A stretch of 64,000 nucleotides of DNA from Winslowiella arboricola (GCF_025527015.1 NZ_JAODIM010000035.1:62001-126000); one strand, 5' to 3'; positions 49,335 to 60,708 are shown, counted from the first letter of the stretch. Numbers and translations: made by a program. The notes: generated by a model from the sequence alone, not told the origin.

Positions 49335-51412
49335 AAGGCCGCCTGCTGGATGCCGTACCCCTCAGTACACTTTCCGGCGTTGGCGCCAGTCAGGCGGGCA
49401 AACTGGCAAAACTCGGTTTGCATACCGTGCAGGATTTGCTGCTCCATCTGCCGATGCGCTATGAAGACCGTACCCAACTCTATGCGATTAACGATCTGTT
49501 GCCGGGGATTTATGCCACGGTAGAGGGCGAAGTATTGCAGAGTGATATCAGCTTTGGTCGCCGCCGCATGCTGACCTGTCAGATCAGCGATGGCAGCGGC
49601 ATCCTCACCATGCGCTTTTTCAATTTCAATGCCGGGATGAAAAACAGCCTCGCCGCCGGCAAACGCGTAACCGCCTATGGCGAGATCAAACGCGGCCAGC
49701 GCGGTGCTGAGATTATTCATCCTGAGTACCGCGTGCAGGGCGAAAACAGCGTTACCGAACTGCAGGAGACGCTGACGCCAGTCTATTCGACCACCGAAGG
49801 CATCCGCCAGGCGACGCTGCGTAATCTTACTGAGCAGGCGCTGACGCTGCTGGAAACTTGTGCGATTGCCGAACTGCTGCCGCCCGATCTCAGTCAGGGC
49901 ATGATTAGCCTGCCACAGGCGCTGCGCACCCTGCATCGTCCGCCGCCGGATATGGCGCTGGCCGATCTGGAAAGCGGGAAACACCCGGCACAGCGCCGCC
50001 TGATTATGGAAGAGCTGCTGGCGCACAACCTCAGTATGCTGGCGGTACGCGCCGGCGCGCAGCGTTACCACGCTCTGCCAATGACCGCACGCCATGAGCT
50101 AAGCGATAAACTGCTGGCCGCGCTGCCGTTTAAGCCCACCGCGGCGCAGGAACGGGTGGTGGCGGAGATTGAACGCGATTTAGCCCACGACTATCCGATG
50201 ATGCGTCTGGTGCAGGGCGATGTCGGTTCCGGTAAAACGCTGGTTGCCGCGCTGACGGCGCTGAATGTGATTGCTTACGGTAAGCAGGTGGCGCTAATGG
50301 CGCCTACTGAGCTGCTGGCCGAGCAGCATGCCAGTAACTTCCGTCAGTGGTTTGCGCCACTGGGCATTGAAGTCGGCTGGCTGGCGGGCAAACAGAAAGG
50401 TAAAGCGCGTCAGGCACAACAGGAAGCGATTGCCAGCGGTCAGGTATCGATGATTGTCGGCACCCATGCGATTTTCCAGGAGCAGGTACAGTTTAACGGT
50501 CTGGCATTGGTGATTATCGATGAGCAGCACCGCTTCGGCGTCCACCAGCGTCTGGCGCTGTGGGAGAAAGGCGAGGAGCAGGGTTTCCATCCGCACCAGC
50601 TGATTATGACCGCCACCCCGATTCCGCGCACCCTGGCGATGACCGCCTATGCCGATCTCGACACCTCGACTATCGATGAGTTACCGCCGGGGCGTACGCC
50701 AGTGACAACGGTAGCGATCCCTGATACCCGGCGCGCAGATATTATCGCCCGGGTGAAAAGCGCCTGTAGTGATGAGGGACGTCAGGCTTACTGGGTCTGT
50801 ACGCTGATTGAAGAGTCAGAGTTGCTGGAAGCTCAGGCCGCAGAAGCGAGCTGGGAAGAGCTGAAAATTGCGTTACCGGATCTGAATGTCGGTATGGTTC
50901 ATGGCCGCATGAAGCCGCAGGAAAAACAGCAGGTGATGCAATCCTTTAAACAGGGTGATATTCAGCTGCTGGTGGCCACCACGGTAATCGAAGTCGGCGT
51001 GGATGTGCCAAACGCCAGCCTGATGATTATTGAAAACCCGGAACGCCTGGGGCTGGCGCAGCTGCATCAGTTACGTGGCCGCGTCGGACGTGGCGCTGTA
51101 GCTTCCCACTGCGTGCTGCTGTATAAAGCGCCGCTTAGCAAAACCGCCCAGAAGCGTCTGCAGGTGCTGCGCGACAGTAATGACGGTTTTGTGATCGCCC
51201 AGTGCGACCTGGAAATTCGCGGCCCAGGTGAAATGCTCGGTACACGTCAGACCGGTAATGCCGAGTTTAAAGTCGCCGACCTGCTGCGCGATCAGGCGAT
51301 GATCCCGGAAGTACAGCGGGTGGCGCGCCATATCCATCAGCACTATCCCGAACAGGCACAGGCGCTGATTGAACGCTGGCTGCCGGAAACCGAACGTTAT
51401 ACCAACGCCTGA
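49331..51412 (+). CDS. recG: ATP-dependent DNA helicase RecG
   Basis: 693 aa from the ATG at 49331 (MKGRLLDAVPLSTLSGVG), the E. coli length; it overlaps the trmH stop. N-terminal wedge/OB domain, then SF2 motifs: GDVGSGKTLVAAL (Walker A), IIDEQHRFG (DEQH), MTATPIPRTLAM, and the C-terminal TRG region. Reverses stalled forks and processes Holliday junctions. Confidence 0.97.
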   Translation: MKGRLLDAVPLSTLSGVGASQAGKLAKLGLHTVQDLLLHLPMRYEDRTQLYAINDLLPGIYATVEGEVLQSDISFGRRRMLTCQISDGSGILTMRFFNFNAGMKNSLAAGKRVTAYGEIKRGQRGAEIIHPEYRVQGENSVTELQETLTPVYSTTEGIRQATLRNLTEQALTLLETCAIAELLPPDLSQGMISLPQALRTLHRPPPDMALADLESGKHPAQRRLIMEELLAHNLSMLAVRAGAQRYHALPMTARHELSDKLLAALPFKPTAAQERVVAEIERDLAHDYPMMRLVQGDVGSGKTLVAALTALNVIAYGKQVALMAPTELLAEQHASNFRQWFAPLGIEVGWLAGKQKGKARQAQQEAIASGQVSMIVGTHAIFQEQVQFNGLALVIIDEQHRFGVHQRLALWEKGEEQGFHPHQLIMTATPIPRTLAMTAYADLDTSTIDELPPGRTPVTTVAIPDTRRADIIARVKSACSDEGRQAYWVCTLIEESELLEAQAAEASWEELKIALPDLNVGMVHGRMKPQEKQQVMQSFKQGDIQLLVATTVIEVGVDVPNASLMIIENPERLGLAQLHQLRGRVGRGAVASHCVLLYKAPLSKTAQKRLQVLRDSNDGFVIAQCDLEIRGPGEMLGTRQTGNAEFKVADLLRDQAMIPEVQRVARHIHQHYPEQAQALIERWLPETERYTNA

Positions 51413-51418
51413 TAAAGC

Positions 51419-52083
51419 TTAGCGCCCGCTATATGCCGCCATCTGTTGCACGGCGACACTTGCCGGCAGTTCACCGCTGGTCAGTTCGATAATCACCCGC
51501 TTCACTTCAGGTTGCTCAACCAGACTGTGCAGCACCGCCGCCACATCATCACGCGGGATCTCACCGTAAGCGATAGCCAGTCCGCTGTGCACTCTGCCGC
51601 TGCCTGCATGGTTGGTCAGGGTGCCCGGACGCAGAATTACCATTCCAGATCGGTTGCCGCCAGCATCACGTCGGCCTGACGTTTCACCTTCATATAGTGT
51701 TCGAAAGTGGGCGATAACTGTTTGCCACGTCCTGCGTCCGGAAAAGCAGAGACCAGAACAAAGCGCTTAACTCCGGCGATACGTGCTGCTTCTGCTGCGA
51801 TTTTCGCGCCACGACCATCAATGCCGTCAGTTAATTCCACACCCGCGCCAGCCGCACCGGCGGAGAACACCACCACATCACAACCACGCATCGCGGCCGC
51901 CAGACTTTTATTGCTGGTGGTCAGCAGGTCAAGTTGCACCGGCGTTACGCCATCCTGCTGTAACTCTTCTGCCTGCTCGGGTTTACGATGCAGGCCGGTG
52001 ACCTGATGACCCGATGCGGTTAACTGTTTTCTCAAACGACGACCAACGCCACCCGTGGAACCAATAATAAAAACCTGACTCAT
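51419..52083 (-). pseudogene. NAD(P)-binding (SDR-like) oxidoreductase, one-base frameshift
   Basis: The first part (52083 to about 51640) starts SQVFIIGSTGGVGRRLRKQL with the Rossmann glycine motif; the second (51643 to 51419) continues MVILRPGTLTNHAG and ends QMAAYSGR. They would join as DLEW-VILRPG if one G were added after the TGG codon (plus-strand CC at 51640-51641 would be CCC). NmrA/YwnB-type atypical SDR of about 211-220 aa when whole. Either a real loss or a sequencing slip in a short run. Confidence 0.75.
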
Positions 52084-52195
52084 CTGTACCTCATCTTTTC
52101 TCCGCTGAATTACGGAACAGCCTTAAGCGTAGTGGTTATCTGACCGCGTGGATAAGCCTGTGATGCGGTTGTTCAGCAGGACATTGTGGCGATCA

Positions 52196-52223
52196 GCCTG
52201 GCAAACGATTGCTTTTGCCAGGC
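52196..52223 (+). other. Strong hairpin in xanP leader
   Basis: CCTGGCAAA pairs with TTTTGCCAGG around a 7-nt loop, 40-odd bp before the xanP start. No T-run follows, so it is not a standard terminator; it may be a leader regulatory structure. No purine-riboswitch core was recognised. Confidence 0.35.
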
Positions 52224-52265
52224 AGAAGATTAAAATCGCCACTTTGCCGCCTGGGAACCGTTAAA

Positions 52266-53660
52266 ATGTCCGCCGAAATCGATGCTGTCGCAGCCAATCG
52301 CAACCCCACACCTGCTGCGAAAAGCGAACTTATTTATCGTCTTGAAGACCGCCCACCACTGCCGCAAACCCTGTTTGCCGCCTGTCAGCATCTGCTGGCG
52401 ATGTTTGTGGCGGTGATTACGCCGGCGCTGCTGATTTGTCAGGCGCTGGGCTTACCGGCGCAGGATACGCAGCATATTATCAGCATGTCGCTGTTCGCTT
52501 CGGGCGTCGCCTCGATTCTGCAGATTAAGACCTGGGGACCGGTCGGTTCCGGCCTGCTGTCGATTCAGGGCACCAGCTTTAACTTTGTCACGCCGCTGAT
52601 TATGGGTGGCCTGGTACTGAAAAATGGCGGCGCCGATGTGCCCACGATGATGGCTGCGCTGTTTGGCACCCTGATGGTGGCGTCCTGTACCGAAATGCTG
52701 CTGTCGCGTGTACTGCACCTCGCGCGCCGCATTATCACGCCACTGGTGTCCGGTATTGTGGTAATGATTATCGGCCTGTCGCTGATTCAGGTTGGGCTGA
52801 CATCGATTGGCGGTGGCTTCGCCGCAATGAACGATCACAGCTTTGGCGCGCCGAAAAATCTGCTGCTGGCCGGCGTGGTACTGGCGGTAATTATTCTGCT
52901 GAATCGCCAGCGTAACGCTTATCTGCGCGTTGCCTCGCTGGTGATCGCCATGGCGGTGGGTTATCTGCTGGCATGGGCGCTGGATATGTTGCCGCAGAGC
53001 GGCCCGGCGACCAGTGATTCGCTGATCGCCATTCCGACGCCGTTCTATTACGGTCTGGGCTTCGACTGGAATCTGATCATTCCGCTGATGCTGGTGTTTA
53101 TGGTGACCTCACTGGAAACCATTGGCGATATCACTGCGACCTCCGACGTCTCTGAGCAACCCGTCAGCGGACCACTATATATGAAGCGCCTGAAAGGCGG
53201 CGTGCTGGCTAACGGCCTGAACTCTTTTGTCTCAGCGCTGTTTAATACCTTCCCCAACTCCTGCTTTGGCCAGAACAATGGCGTGATCCAGCTGACCGGC
53301 GTCGCCAGTCGTTATGTCGGTTTTGTGGTTGCCCTGATGCTGATCGTGCTCGGTCTGTTCCCGGCGGTCAGCGGCTTTGTACAGCATATCCCGGAGCCAG
53401 TACTTGGCGGCGCCACCATCGTGATGTTCGGCACCATTGCCGCTTCCGGCGTACGTATCGTGTCACGCGAGCCACTGAACCGCCGCGCGATTATGATTAT
53501 CGCGTTGTCACTGGCAGTCGGCCTCGGCGTATCACAACAGCCACTGATTCTGCAGTTTGCCCCTGACTGGCTGAAAACTCTGCTCTCTTCCGGCATCGCC
53601 GCTGGCGGTATCACGGCTATCGTACTGAATCTGGTTTTCCCGCAAGAGCAGGATAAGTAA
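52266..53660 (+). CDS. xanP: Xanthine permease XanP
   Basis: 464 aa from the ATG at 52266 ([11 protein letters not shown]), close to the 463 of E. coli; the reading frame extends to 52209 without similarity. NAT/NCS2 family, about 14 TM segments, proton-coupled xanthine uptake. The signature [20 protein letters not shown] and [17 protein letters not shown] are present. Adjacent to yicH as in E. coli. Confidence 0.93.
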   Translation: MSAEIDAVAANRNPTPAAKSELIYRLEDRPPLPQTLFAACQHLLAMFVAVITPALLICQALGLPAQDTQHIISMSLFASGVASILQIKTWGPVGSGLLSIQGTSFNFVTPLIMGGLVLKNGGADVPTMMAALFGTLMVASCTEMLLSRVLHLARRIITPLVSGIVVMIIGLSLIQVGLTSIGGGFAAMNDHSFGAPKNLLLAGVVLAVIILLNRQRNAYLRVASLVIAMAVGYLLAWALDMLPQSGPATSDSLIAIPTPFYYGLGFDWNLIIPLMLVFMVTSLETIGDITATSDVSEQPVSGPLYMKRLKGGVLANGLNSFVSALFNTFPNSCFGQNNGVIQLTGVASRYVGFVVALMLIVLGLFPAVSGFVQHIPEPVLGGATIVMFGTIAASGVRIVSREPLNRRAIMIIALSLAVGLGVSQQPLILQFAPDWLKTLLSSGIAAGGITAIVLNLVFPQEQDK

Positions 53661-53801
53661 TCTGCCCGGGCGAGGCTGACCTCGCCCGCAATTCCCACTG
53701 ATTTTTCAGCGAGTTTGTCTGACTTTACATCCAGGCTGTTGAGCTAACAGGCTAATTCAGGCATAACAACCGGACACCGGAAATTCATAGGGAAGGATGC
53801 G

Positions 53802-55478
53802 ATGAAATTTATCGGAAAATTTTTTCTGACACTACTGTTACTCATCCTGTTAGTACTGGTAGTGATTTACGTTTTACTGCAAACGCGCTGGGGGGCTGAC
53901 TGGACCAGCCGCTGGATCAGCGATCGTACGGATTATCATGTGTCGGTAGCCAAAGTTGATCACGATTTTTCCTGGCCTTCACACCTGATACTCAATGATG
54001 TCACCTTTGGTCACGACGGGCAGCCTGCGGTACTGGTGGCTAAACGTGTCGATCTGGGCTTTGCCCTGACGCAATTCAGTAACCCGCTGCACTTTGACAG
54101 CGTAGAGCTGAGCGAAGGCACCCTGAATGTTTCCGACAGCAGCGTGGCCTGGCCACTACAGGCGCGGCGTCTGCAACTGACAGATATGGCTATCGAAAGT
54201 CCGCACAGCGTACTGCCGATCAGCGCCCGGCGCGTGCATGGCGGTGTGATGCCGTGGCAACCGGGCGTGGGTAACGTGCTGGGCAACAATGCCAGCTTCC
54301 AGCTGAGCGCAGGCTCAATGACGATAAACGGCGTGCCTGGCAACAATGTGCTGTTGCAGGGCCGCATAGATAATCAGCGTCTGGTATTTAGCAATGTCGG
54401 CGCCGACCTTGCGCGCGGCTCGATGACCGGCAACGCCGAACGCGATGCCCAGGGCAACTGGCGGATTGCTAATCTGCGCCTGAATGATATTCGTCTGCAA
54501 TCCAGCCAGTCGCTCAATGACTTCTTACAACCGATTCTGAATCTGCCGTCGGTGCAGCTCGACCGCGTCGATATTACCGATGCGCGTTTGCAGGGGCCGG
54601 ACTGGGCGGTTACTGACCTCGATCTGTCGCTGAAAGATTTGACCTTGCGTAATGGCGACTGGGAAAGCAATGGCGGTTCACTGTCGATGAACGCCAGCAG
54701 CTTTATTAACGGTCAGCTGGAGCTTAACGACCCGATCGCCAATATGGATTTCTCGCCACAGGGCATCAATATTTCGCAGTTCAGCTCACGCTGGGTTAAC
54801 GGACTGATCCGCACCAAAGGTCAGTGGCAGCGCAGTGATAAGCGCCTGACGCTGGATGAGCTGGTGATTGCCGGTCTGGAGTATACGCTACCGGAAAACT
54901 GGCGCGATCGCTGGATGCAGCAGTTGCCGGCGTGGCTGGATAGCGTGGCGGTTACCCGTTTCTCCGCCAACCGCAACCTGGTGATTGATATCAACCCCGA
55001 ATTCCCGTTCCAGTTGACGGCGCTGGATGGTAACGGCAGTAACCTGCTGATGGCGCGTCATCATCAGTGGGGCATCTGGTCCGGCAGCCTGAACCTTAAC
55101 GCGGCGGAAGCGACCTTTAACCGTACCGATCTGCGCCACCCTTCGCTGGCGTTAAGCGCCGATGACAATCAGATCCAGGTCACCGAGATGAGCGCCTTTG
55201 CCGGTCAGGGGATGCTGGAGAGTCTGGCCAGCGTATCGCAGCAGCCTGCACGCACGCTCTCTTTAACCCTGAACGGACGCGCGGTCGCAACTGATCTGTT
55301 GCATAACTGGGGCTGGCCTGCCGTGCCGTTGTCGGGTAGCGGTAATATGCAGTTGAAGCTCGATGCCAGCCTGGCGGCTGACAAGCCGTTGCGCCAGAGT
55401 GCCAGCGGTACGCTGTCGGTGAACGCCAATGACCAGAGTGTGCAGCAGCATATGGTTAATGGGGAAGTGCGGCCTTAA
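53802..55478 (+). CDS. yicH: AsmA-family protein YicH
   Basis: 558 aa; E. coli YicH is 569. One N-terminal TM anchor (about 5-25), followed by a long periplasmic beta-rich region. MKFIGKFF start and LQGPDWAVTDLDLSLKDLTL, ALDGNGSNLL match E. coli YicH closely. AsmA-like proteins are involved in moving phospholipids to the outer membrane; the specific role of YicH is unclear. C-terminus is about 10 residues shorter than in E. coli. Confidence 0.92.
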   Translation: MKFIGKFFLTLLLLILLVLVVIYVLLQTRWGADWTSRWISDRTDYHVSVAKVDHDFSWPSHLILNDVTFGHDGQPAVLVAKRVDLGFALTQFSNPLHFDSVELSEGTLNVSDSSVAWPLQARRLQLTDMAIESPHSVLPISARRVHGGVMPWQPGVGNVLGNNASFQLSAGSMTINGVPGNNVLLQGRIDNQRLVFSNVGADLARGSMTGNAERDAQGNWRIANLRLNDIRLQSSQSLNDFLQPILNLPSVQLDRVDITDARLQGPDWAVTDLDLSLKDLTLRNGDWESNGGSLSMNASSFINGQLELNDPIANMDFSPQGINISQFSSRWVNGLIRTKGQWQRSDKRLTLDELVIAGLEYTLPENWRDRWMQQLPAWLDSVAVTRFSANRNLVIDINPEFPFQLTALDGNGSNLLMARHHQWGIWSGSLNLNAAEATFNRTDLRHPSLALSADDNQIQVTEMSAFAGQGMLESLASVSQQPARTLSLTLNGRAVATDLLHNWGWPAVPLSGSGNMQLKLDASLAADKPLRQSASGTLSVNANDQSVQQHMVNGEVRP

Positions 55479-55485
55479 AGGGCAC

Positions 55486-55510
55486 GGGCGGCGAGAACGC
55501 CGCCCCTACA
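55486..55510. repeat. Intergenic palindrome downstream of yicH
   Basis: GGGCGGCG-AGAA-CGCCGCCC followed by CTACA, 8 bp after the yicH stop. Same type as the palindrome at 10032-10050 and flank at 10006-10013; likely a dispersed REP-like element that also ends transcription between yicH and fabY. Confidence 0.55.
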
Positions 55511-55526
55511 ATAACACCGTACGCAA

Positions 55527-56537
55527 TCAGGTAATCATCGCGCCGGAACCGCCCTCTTCCAGCGGCCCATCAGGATCGGCGGGCAAGACGATAAACACCC
55601 CTTCAAACACCGCGCCCAGCAGATCGTTGCCAAACAGCTCAACTTCCAGCTGTACGCGCGCTTTACGCCCGCGCGCCAGACGATCGAGATCGCCACTTAA
55701 CGACCCCAGATTGGCAATCGCGCCGGGTTTACCGGTAATCGCATGACTGTAGCGAATATGCGCATCGGCAAGAATAATGGTGCCGCCCAGCTGGCGCTCA
55801 CGCAGCAGCAGCCAGATCAGCCCCCAGCCAGTCAGGGTCGCCAGTGAGAACAGACTACCGGCGAATAAAGTATGGTGCGGATTCTGATTGCCGGTCTCCG
55901 GCATGGTGGTGATAAATTTTTGCCCGGTGTACTGGGTGATACGTACACCCATTTTCTCGCTAAGTGGGATGTGTTCGTACCACGCCTGTTGCAGCTGACC
56001 ACACCAGTCGGCACGATGCAGAATGTCGTCAAGAGTCACTATCGGTTTGATCATCAGGAAATGCCGCACCGGCGTCGTTTGCGGCGCGGTGATTTCACCC
56101 TGGTTGACATAACCCAGCTTGGCAAAGAACTCGACGGCATCCTCACGCGCGCTGGCGACCACACGCTTCACCCCTTCCTGACGCGCCACAGATTCCAGCG
56201 TCATCGCCATCAGCGTGCCCAGTCCTTTACCCTGAACCGAAGGGTGAACCGCCATAAAGCGGATTGCCGCTTCATTATCGGCATTAATATACAAGCGCCC
56301 GATGGCCATTGGCTTGCCCTGTTCATCCACCACCATCTGATGATGCGCCATGGCATCCCAGGCATCGCGCTCCGATCCCTGCGGCTGGTGCAGCGGTTTA
56401 CGCAGCATCTCCCAACGAAACTGATAATAGATATCCAGCTCTTCTGCTGTTTCAGGTACACGAAGGTGATACATAAAGTGATTCTCTCTGTCAGAGCTCG
56501 CCTGGCCCGTCCATAGCCGCTCAGCTAACTGGCTCAC
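55527..56537 (-). CDS. fabY: FabY/YiiD: GNAT plus hotdog thioesterase-like protein
   Basis: 336 aa using the GTG at 56537, whose GTGA overlaps the dtd stop and reads SQLAERL like the E. coli start; an ATG at 56474 is the alternative. N-terminal GNAT acetyltransferase domain (about 20-160, [16 protein letters not shown] as acetyl-CoA loop), C-terminal hotdog domain (about 190-330, [20 protein letters not shown]). E. coli YiiD has been named FabY for an initiation function in fatty acid synthesis that can bypass FabH. Confidence 0.88.
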   Translation of the reverse strand: MSQLAERLWTGQASSDRENHFMYHLRVPETAEELDIYYQFRWEMLRKPLHQPQGSERDAWDAMAHHQMVVDEQGKPMAIGRLYINADNEAAIRFMAVHPSVQGKGLGTLMAMTLESVARQEGVKRVVASAREDAVEFFAKLGYVNQGEITAPQTTPVRHFLMIKPIVTLDDILHRADWCGQLQQAWYEHIPLSEKMGVRITQYTGQKFITTMPETGNQNPHHTLFAGSLFSLATLTGWGLIWLLLRERQLGGTIILADAHIRYSHAITGKPGAIANLGSLSGDLDRLARGRKARVQLEVELFGNDLLGAVFEGVFIVLPADPDGPLEEGGSGAMIT

Positions 56538-56971
56538 ACCTGTAACCAAAAGGTGACCGGGCCATCGTTGACCAGCGAGACTTGCATATCCGCCGCGAAG
56601 CGGCCAGTTTCCGTCACAATGCCTTTCTCCCGGCAGCATCCGACGAAATAGTGATACAGTCGTTCAGCTTCGGCCGGCTCTGCGCCGCGGGAAAATCCCG
56701 GGCGCATGCCTTTGCTGGTATCCGCCGCCAGGGTGAACTGAGACACCACCAGCATGCTGCCGCCTGCCTGCTGCACATTAAGATTCATCTTGTCGTTTTC
56801 GTCGCCGAAAATACGATAACCTGACACTCGCTCGCACAGGCGCATCGCTTGCTGTTCGCTATCCCCTTTTTCCACGCCAAGCAAGATGAGCAGTCCTGGC
56901 CCAATTTCGCCGATGGTCTCTCCCGCCACCGTCACGCTGGCATTCAGCGCTCGTTGTATTAACGCAATCAT
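56534..56971 (-). CDS. dtd: D-aminoacyl-tRNA deacylase
   Basis: 145 aa, as in E. coli. Frees D-amino acids and glycine from mischarged t[18 protein letters not shown] start; [18 protein letters not shown] and the C-terminal [11 protein letters not shown] (Gly-cisPro-like) motif. Overlaps yihY by ATGA and fabY by GTGA. Confidence 0.96.
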   Translation of the reverse strand: MIALIQRALNASVTVAGETIGEIGPGLLILLGVEKGDSEQQAMRLCERVSGYRIFGDENDKMNLNVQQAGGSMLVVSQFTLAADTSKGMRPGFSRGAEPAEAERLYHYFVGCCREKGIVTETGRFAADMQVSLVNDGPVTFWLQV

Positions 56972-57840
56972 GGTTTTTCGTTAGCCTTTTCTTGTTCTTG
57001 TCGTCGTAGCTGGCGATAGTCGTCCAGTGATGCTGTGATTTCCGCCCCTAAAAGTACGATACACCAGGTCCAGTAAACCCATAAAAAAAGAATCGGGATC
57101 ACCGCCAGCACACCGTAAATCAGTTGGTATGATGGAAACATCGTAACATAGAGCGCAAAGCCTTTTTTCCCCAGCTCAAACAGCAGGCCAGCCACCAGCG
57201 CGCCAATCAGCGCATCGCGTGGCGGCACGCGCGTGGTCGGCACAATGCTGTACAGCAGCCAGAATGCCAGCCAGGAGAGTAATAAAGGGAATATACGCAG
57301 TAGCTGATCGACCAGACTGGTGACGCCGGTCACTTCCACCCAGCGCAGCGACAGCAGATAAGAGCTGATGGCCAGACTGGCGCCTGCCAGCAGCGGGCCG
57401 AGGGTCAGAATCATCCAGTAGACAGCAAATGAATAGACCAGCGGGCGCTTTTTAGTGCTGCGCCAGATCTCATTCAGCGCCGTATCCACCGAGTACATCA
57501 ACAACAGCGCGGTGACAATCAGTCCCACCGCGCCAATCGCCGTCATTTTATTGACGTTGGCGACAAACTGCTCCAGATAGCGCTGCAGCGTATTGCCCGC
57601 CGACGGCATAAAGTTGGCGAAGATAAAATTCTTTAACTGCACGCTGACATCAGAGAACACCGGGAATGCGGCGAACAGCGCAAATACCACTGCAATCAGC
57701 GGCACCAGCGCCAGCAGCGAGACATAGGCGAGATTACCGGCATGGGTGGTCATGCCATCATGCTCAATCCGTCGCCACAGCAGTTTTAACCAGGCAAACA
57801 GTACCCGCGCCGAGCGACGCGTATGTTTAATCACTGACAT
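56968..57840 (-). CDS. yihY: YihY/BrkB family inner-membrane protein
   Basis: 290 aa, six or so TM segments. [24 protein letters not shown] at the N-terminal TM and [27 protein letters not shown] in the second half are family signatures. Once annotated RNase BN in error; function unknown. Coupled to dtd. Confidence 0.93.
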   Translation of the reverse strand: MSVIKHTRRSARVLFAWLKLLWRRIEHDGMTTHAGNLAYVSLLALVPLIAVVFALFAAFPVFSDVSVQLKNFIFANFMPSAGNTLQRYLEQFVANVNKMTAIGAVGLIVTALLLMYSVDTALNEIWRSTKKRPLVYSFAVYWMILTLGPLLAGASLAISSYLLSLRWVEVTGVTSLVDQLLRIFPLLLSWLAFWLLYSIVPTTRVPPRDALIGALVAGLLFELGKKGFALYVTMFPSYQLIYGVLAVIPILFLWVYWTWCIVLLGAEITASLDDYRQLRRQEQEKANEKP

Positions 57841-57843
57841 CCC

Positions 57844-58440
57844 TTAGCGCGGCTGAGCAAAGTATGCCGGGATCACGCTCGCATCAGTGACATGAACGCT
57901 GGTAATGCCCAGCGCCCGCGCCGCTTCAATATTGGCCAGATTATCATCGAAGAACAGCGCCTGATCCGCCGTTACCTCTTCCTGCGCCAGCACCTGACGG
58001 TAGATTGCGGCTTCGGGTTTACGCACGCCCATCTCCTGAGACAGATAGAGCTTATCCGCAGCCAGCTGCACCTGCGGATATTGCGACGGCCAGTAACTGC
58101 AGTGCAGCTGATTTGTATTCGACAGGATTACCACTCGGTGGCCCTGCTCGCGTAGCTGATGCATCACCGCTATCACTTCCGGGCGCACATCAATAAACAC
58201 CGCCTGCCATCCCGCCGCAAACTGCTCGTAACTCAGGGCAATATCCAGCTCTTCACAAAGATTGGCCGCGAAATGTTCATCGCTAATTTCACCGCGCTCA
58301 TGCTGTTCAAAATTGTCGCCCATACGGAAGCGGCTCTGTAGCGTCGCCAGCGGTACTCGGCCAAGGTCACTCCATACGCCGAGCACCCGGTTGAAATCAA
58401 TATCAACAATGACGTTACCTAAATCAAAGATATACAGCAT
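57844..58440 (-). CDS. yihX: HAD phosphatase YihX (alpha-D-glucose-1-phosphatase)
   Basis: 198 aa from the ATG at 58440 (GGAG 7 nt before it); the open frame continues to 58545 without similarity. HAD motifs: DLGNVIVDID (nucleophile D), VVILSNTNQLH, KPEAAIYRQV, FFDDNLANIEAA. Releases glucose from glucose-1-phosphate in E. coli. 3 bp ahead of yihY, so part of yihX-yihY-dtd-fabY. Confidence 0.93.
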   Translation of the reverse strand: MLYIFDLGNVIVDIDFNRVLGVWSDLGRVPLATLQSRFRMGDNFEQHERGEISDEHFAANLCEELDIALSYEQFAAGWQAVFIDVRPEVIAVMHQLREQGHRVVILSNTNQLHCSYWPSQYPQVQLAADKLYLSQEMGVRKPEAAIYRQVLAQEEVTADQALFFDDNLANIEAARALGITSVHVTDASVIPAYFAQPR

Positions 58441-58661
58441 GGTCATCTCCTTTTGTTCCGGTGAGCTATTCACTCTAGCGGTAAAACTGAGGACTGAACA
58501 GGTAACAAGCGGCAGGATGAGCGAAATCAGAACAAGGCCCGGCAAATTACCCCCGGGGGCGACTCAATAAGTAACCTGATTCCGCCAGCGGGTATGTGGA
58601 GGTTCTCACAGTTTTTTAACGTGACCGCTATTTTACTGGCGGCAGAAGTGCAGATAGTGGC

Positions 58662-58688
58662 AAAAAAAAGCCCCGATAAACGGGGCTT
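58662..58688 (-). terminator. bipA terminator
   Basis: On the minus strand, AAGCCCCG/CGGGGCTT stem with a five-base loop and a T-run of seven, 24 bp after the bipA stop. Confidence 0.85.
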
Positions 58689-58711
58689 TCTTGCGTCAGA
58701 CTAACCTGAAC

Positions 58712-60529
58712 TTATTTTGGACCACGAGAAGAACGCTTACGATCGTTCTCGGTCAGGTGGCGTTTACGAATACGCACGGAAACAGGAGTGACTTCTACCA
58801 GTTCGTCGTCATCGATAAACTCCAGTGCCTGCTCCAGTGACATTTTCACTGGTGGTACCAGGGTCGTTGCTTCATCAGTACCCGAAGCACGCATGTTGGT
58901 CAGTTTCTTACCGGTCAGACAGTTAACTGTCAGGTCGTTAGAACGGCTGTGCATACCGATGATCTGGCCTTCATACACTTCCGCACCGTGACCGAGGAAC
59001 AGCTTACCGCGGTCCTGCAGGCTGAACAGTGCAAACGCAACGGCTTTACCCTGACCGTTAGAGATCAGTACGCCGTTCTGACGCTGACCAATTTCACCCG
59101 CACGCACATCGTCGTAGTGGCTGAAAGTGGAGTACAGCAGACCAGTACCGGAAGTCATGGTCATAAACTCGGTACGGAAACCGATCAGACCACGGGCCGG
59201 GATCAGGTAATCGAGACGAATACGACCTTTGCCATCTGGCACCATGTCTTTAACGTCGCCTTTACGCTCACCCATCGCCTGCATCACAGAACCCTGATGC
59301 TGTTCTTCGATGTCCAGGGTCACGTTTTCAAACGGTTCCTGGTTGCGGCCGTCGATCATGCGGTTGATAACTTTCGGGCGGGATACTGCCAGCTCGAAGC
59401 CTTCACGACGCATGTTTTCGATCAGTACTGACAAGTGCAGCTCACCACGACCAGAAACACGGAATGCATCCGCATCTTCAGTTTCGTCAACGCGCAGAGC
59501 CACGTTGTGCACCAGTTCTTTGTTCAGACGGTCAAGAATCTGACGTGAAGTCACATACTTACCTTCTTTACCACAGAATGGCGAGGTGTTGACGTTGAAG
59601 AACATGGTTACAGTTGGTTCATCAACGCTCAGAGCTGGCAGCGCCTGCACATTCTGTGGATCACAGATGGTGTCAGAGATGTTCAGTTCGCCCAGACCGG
59701 TGATAGCGATGATATCGCCTGCTTCCGCGATAGTTGCATCGATACGCTCCAGACCCATATGGGTCAGCACTTTACCGACTTTACCGTTGCGGGTTTTGCC
59801 TTCGCTATCAACGATAGTGACCTGCTGGTTAGGCTTAACCACACCGCGTTTGATACGGCCGATACCGATTACACCAACATAGTTGTTGTAGTCCAGCTGG
59901 GAAATCTGCATCTGGAATGGCGCTTCCATTTCTACCTGTGGAGGAGAAACGTGGTCGACAATCGCCTGATACAGCGGGGTCATATCCTCTGCCATATCGT
60001 TATGATCGTTACCGGCAATACCCATCAGTGCAGATGCATAGATAATTGGGAAGTCGAGCTGCTCGTCGGTCGCGTCGAGGTTAACGAACAGGTCAAATAC
60101 CTGATCAACAACCCAATCTGGACGTGCGCCCGGACGGTCAACTTTGTTGATAACAACAATTGGTTTCAGACCATTAGCAAAAGCTTTCTTGGTCACGAAA
60201 CGGGTTTGCGGCATCGGGCCATCCATTGCGTCGACAACCAGCAGTACGGAGTCAACCATTGACATCACGCGCTCAACTTCGCCGCCGAAGTCGGCGTGTC
60301 CTGGGGTATCCACGATGTTGATGCGGTAGTCTTTCCAGTTAATGGCGGTGTTTTTGGCGAGGATGGTAATCCCACGCTCTTTCTCCAAATCGTTGGAGTC
60401 CATTACGCGTTCGGTCGCTTCGGTGCGGGCATCAAAGGTCCCGGACTGCTGCAGCAACTTATCAACCAGGGTAGTTTTACCATGGTCAACGTGGGCAATA
60501 ATGGCGATGTTACGCAAATTTTCGATCAC
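58712..60529 (-). CDS. bipA: Ribosome-associated GTPase BipA/TypA
   Basis: 605 aa. Translational GTPase acting in 50S assembly at low temperature and stress. G1 [17 protein letters not shown]3 [15 protein letters not shown]4 [11 protein letters not shown]-like domains III and V follow, plus the BipA C-terminal domain. Divergent from glnA, as in E. coli. Confidence 0.97.
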   Translation of the reverse strand: MIENLRNIAIIAHVDHGKTTLVDKLLQQSGTFDARTEATERVMDSNDLEKERGITILAKNTAINWKDYRINIVDTPGHADFGGEVERVMSMVDSVLLVVDAMDGPMPQTRFVTKKAFANGLKPIVVINKVDRPGARPDWVVDQVFDLFVNLDATDEQLDFPIIYASALMGIAGNDHNDMAEDMTPLYQAIVDHVSPPQVEMEAPFQMQISQLDYNNYVGVIGIGRIKRGVVKPNQQVTIVDSEGKTRNGKVGKVLTHMGLERIDATIAEAGDIIAITGLGELNISDTICDPQNVQALPALSVDEPTVTMFFNVNTSPFCGKEGKYVTSRQILDRLNKELVHNVALRVDETEDADAFRVSGRGELHLSVLIENMRREGFELAVSRPKVINRMIDGRNQEPFENVTLDIEEQHQGSVMQAMGERKGDVKDMVPDGKGRIRLDYLIPARGLIGFRTEFMTMTSGTGLLYSTFSHYDDVRAGEIGQRQNGVLISNGQGKAVAFALFSLQDRGKLFLGHGAEVYEGQIIGMHSRSNDLTVNCLTGKKLTNMRASGTDEATTLVPPVKMSLEQALEFIDDDELVEVTPVSVRIRKRHLTENDRKRSSRGPK

Positions 60530-60676
60530 AGCTTTGCCTCAGGCATTAGAAATAGCGCGCTATTGTACACGGATTAATCGAAGAGCTGAACAGGATCACA
60601 AATTTCATATAAAGATAAGTGTCGTGATTGCTTTTACAGCCATTTACAGTGCAAAGATTGCACTCGGTCAAGAATT

Positions 60677-60692
60677 TGCACCAAAATAGTGC
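60677..60692. promoter_or_regulatory. NtrC binding site 1 of glnA
   Basis: TGCACCAAAATAGTGC, dyad with TGCAC/GTGC half-sites; 32 bp (three helical turns) centre to centre from site 2. Confidence 0.85.
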
Positions 60693-60708
60693 CCGTTAAT
60701 CATTCAAT

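Noticed and set aside
49211-50095. 294-aa reading frame antisense to trmH/recG
   Set aside because: Shadow of conserved genes.
52084-52265. Purine riboswitch in front of xanP
   Set aside because: Only a single hairpin is seen; the conserved three-way junction sequence of purine aptamers is not present.
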